This document shows positions 62,813 to 64,000 of a DNA stretch of 64,000 nucleotides, piece by piece. Position numbers and translations under genes: made by a program. The DNA lies in contig NC_087075.1 of assembly GCF_026151205.1 (NCBI RefSeq), positions 1,233,911 to 1,297,910 on the forward strand, in the 5' to 3' direction. The notes beneath the pieces are model-generated. The model was not told the DNA's origin, ran no database searches, and worked only from the letters and a program-made list of their open reading frames with translations. The DNA is from Bolinopsis microptera. Taxonomy: Eukaryota > Ctenophora > Tentaculata > Lobata > Bolinopsidae. How positions within the stretch are numbered: position 1 is the first letter of the stretch; each line of letters begins with the position of its first letter.

Positions 62813-63757
62813 GTGAGTGCCACCCCCTCTTTTTAGAAGTGCCACTCCCTCTTTTTAAGTACCACTCCCTCTTTTTTAGTGCCACTCCCTCTTTTTAAGT
62901 GCCACTCCCTCTTTTTAAGTGCCACCCCCTCTTTTTAAGTGCCACTCCCTCTTTTTAAGTGCCACTCCCTCTTTTAAAGTGCCACCCCTCTTTTTAAGTG
63001 CCACCCCCTCTTTTTAAGTGCCACCCCCTCTTTTTAAGTGCCCCTCTCTCTTTTTAAGTGCCACTCCCTCTTTTTAGAAGTGCCACTCCCTCTTTTTAAG
63101 TTCCACCCCCTCTTTTTAAGTACCACTCCCTCTTTTTAAGTGCCACCCCCTCTTTTTAAGTACCACCCCCTCTTTTTAAGTGCCACTCCCTCTTTTTAAG
63201 TGCCACCCCCTCTTTTTAAGTGCCACTCCCTCTTTTTAAGTGCCACCCCCTCTTTTTAAGTGCCACCCCCTCTTTTTAAGTGCCACCCCCTCTTTTTAAG
63301 TGCCCCTCTCTCTTTTTAAGTGCCACCCCCTCTTTTTAAGTTCCACCCCCTCTTTTTAAGTGCCACCCCCTCTTTTTAAGTGCCACTCCCTCTTTTTAAG
63401 TGCCACCCCCTCTTTTTAAGTGCCACCCCCTCTTTTTAAGTACCACCCCCTCTTTTTAAGTGCCACTCCCTCTTTTTAAGTGCCACCCCCTCTTTTTAAG
63501 TGCCACTCCCTCTTTTTAAGTGCCACCCCCTCTTTTTAAGTGCCACCCCCTCTTTTTAAGTGCCCCTCTCTCTTTTTAAGTGCCACTCCCTCTTTTTAGA
63601 AGTGCCACCCCCTCTTTTTAAGTGCCACTCCCTCTTTTTAAGTGCCACTCCCTCTTTTTAAGTGCCACTCCCTCTTTTTAAGTGCCACTCCCTCTTTTTA
63701 AGTGCCACTCCCTCTTTTTAAGTGCCACTCCCTCTTTTTACGTGCCACCCCCTCCAG
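62813..63757 (+). repeat. 20-bp CCCTCTTTTTAAGTGCCAC array (~46 copies)
   Basis: Starts at the exon 34 donor (GTGAGTGCCACCCCCTCTTT). The unit is TTAAGTGCCACTCCCTCTTT with C/T variants. Three copies carry TTTTTAGAAGTG, a cryptic polypyrimidine-AG. The AAGTGCCAC part may derive from the donor AA/GTGAGTGCCAC. Confidence 0.93.
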
Positions 63758-64000
63758 TGATGGTAGTAAGTCATACCAGAAAGAATTATTTCAATTGGGC
63801 ACTCAGTGACTGAGCTATAAAGGCCAACGTATGGGTACTGACTTTTGCCCCCCCCCCCCCCCCCTGTTTAAATATACTTGTTTTCAGTTTTGACAAGCCC
63901 CTTTCTCAATATTTTCACGTCTTGTCAATTAGTAAAGAGACATAATTAACACTATAATGCATCTTGAATAATAACGGGTCAAACATAATAGAAGATTTTT
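63758..64000. other. AT-rich intron tail with a poly-C run
   Basis: Unique intron sequence to the window end. A C run of about 18 lies at 63847-63864. The next dynein exon (AAA1) is not reached. Confidence 0.6.

Noticed and set aside
62665-62700. Alternative dynein exon starting GCTGTGTTGGTGAAG
   Set aside because: It reads AVLVKLG after YPFQ but leads to a stop, or needs an intron of about 35 bp. Direct joining of exon 33 to 62730 keeps the phase and gives a better linker motif.

Overview
The window is animal nuclear DNA. It has spliced genes with GT-AG introns, AT-rich non-coding DNA and an enormous load of tandem repeats (roughly 45% of the bases by my estimate). The gene content is metazoan: a flagellar/ciliary ASH (MSP-like) protein, a dynein heavy chain, galectin-type and discoidin-type secreted proteins, Ly6/uPAR-like GPI proteins and GST-fold proteins. 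The phylum cannot be fixed from sequence alone. A non-bilaterian such as a cnidarian, with possible spliced-leader trans-splicing, fits but is inference. Positions 2395-2494 are an assembly gap.

Layout. (1) 1-2394: no gene recognised, only C-rich repeats and a 38-bp repeat. (2) 2495-15376, plus strand: the 3' eight exons of a ciliary ASH-domain gene resembling CFAP74. (3) 15736-62812, plus strand: 34 exons of a dynein heavy chain, covering the N-terminal tail and linker (about 1,410 codons). AAA1 would lie beyond the window. I checked intron phase at every junction of both genes and all agree. (4) Ten other genes sit inside three dynein introns: a minus-strand discoidin-like secreted protein (26162-29155); two plus-strand Ly6-like GPI proteins (36650-38070) with a minus-strand secreted multi-galectin gene (38494-40925, one frameshift); and six minus-strand tandem GST-like genes (44208-50359).

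The striking property is where the repeats sit. At least fifteen tandem arrays are not simply intronic. Their unit spans an exon-intron junction, so each copy carries the splice donor or acceptor plus a piece of the adjoining exon. Copy number runs from 2 (apparently newborn) to about 100 (76-bp unit, 7.7 kb). The intron 51845-55815 is made almost wholly of two such arrays, one grown from the donor and one from the acceptor. The long open frames inside these arrays are artefacts of repeat length and are not genes.

A second recurring feature is a good 3' splice acceptor lying about 12-26 nt before the start codon of the dynein, discoidin, Ly6 and GST genes. In the six GST copies the 17-nt leader after the AG is conserved while sequence before it is not. 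This fits a 5'UTR intron or spliced-leader trans-splicing. The dynein start is only 359 bp after the CFAP74-like stop, so the two ciliary genes could form an operon-like pair.
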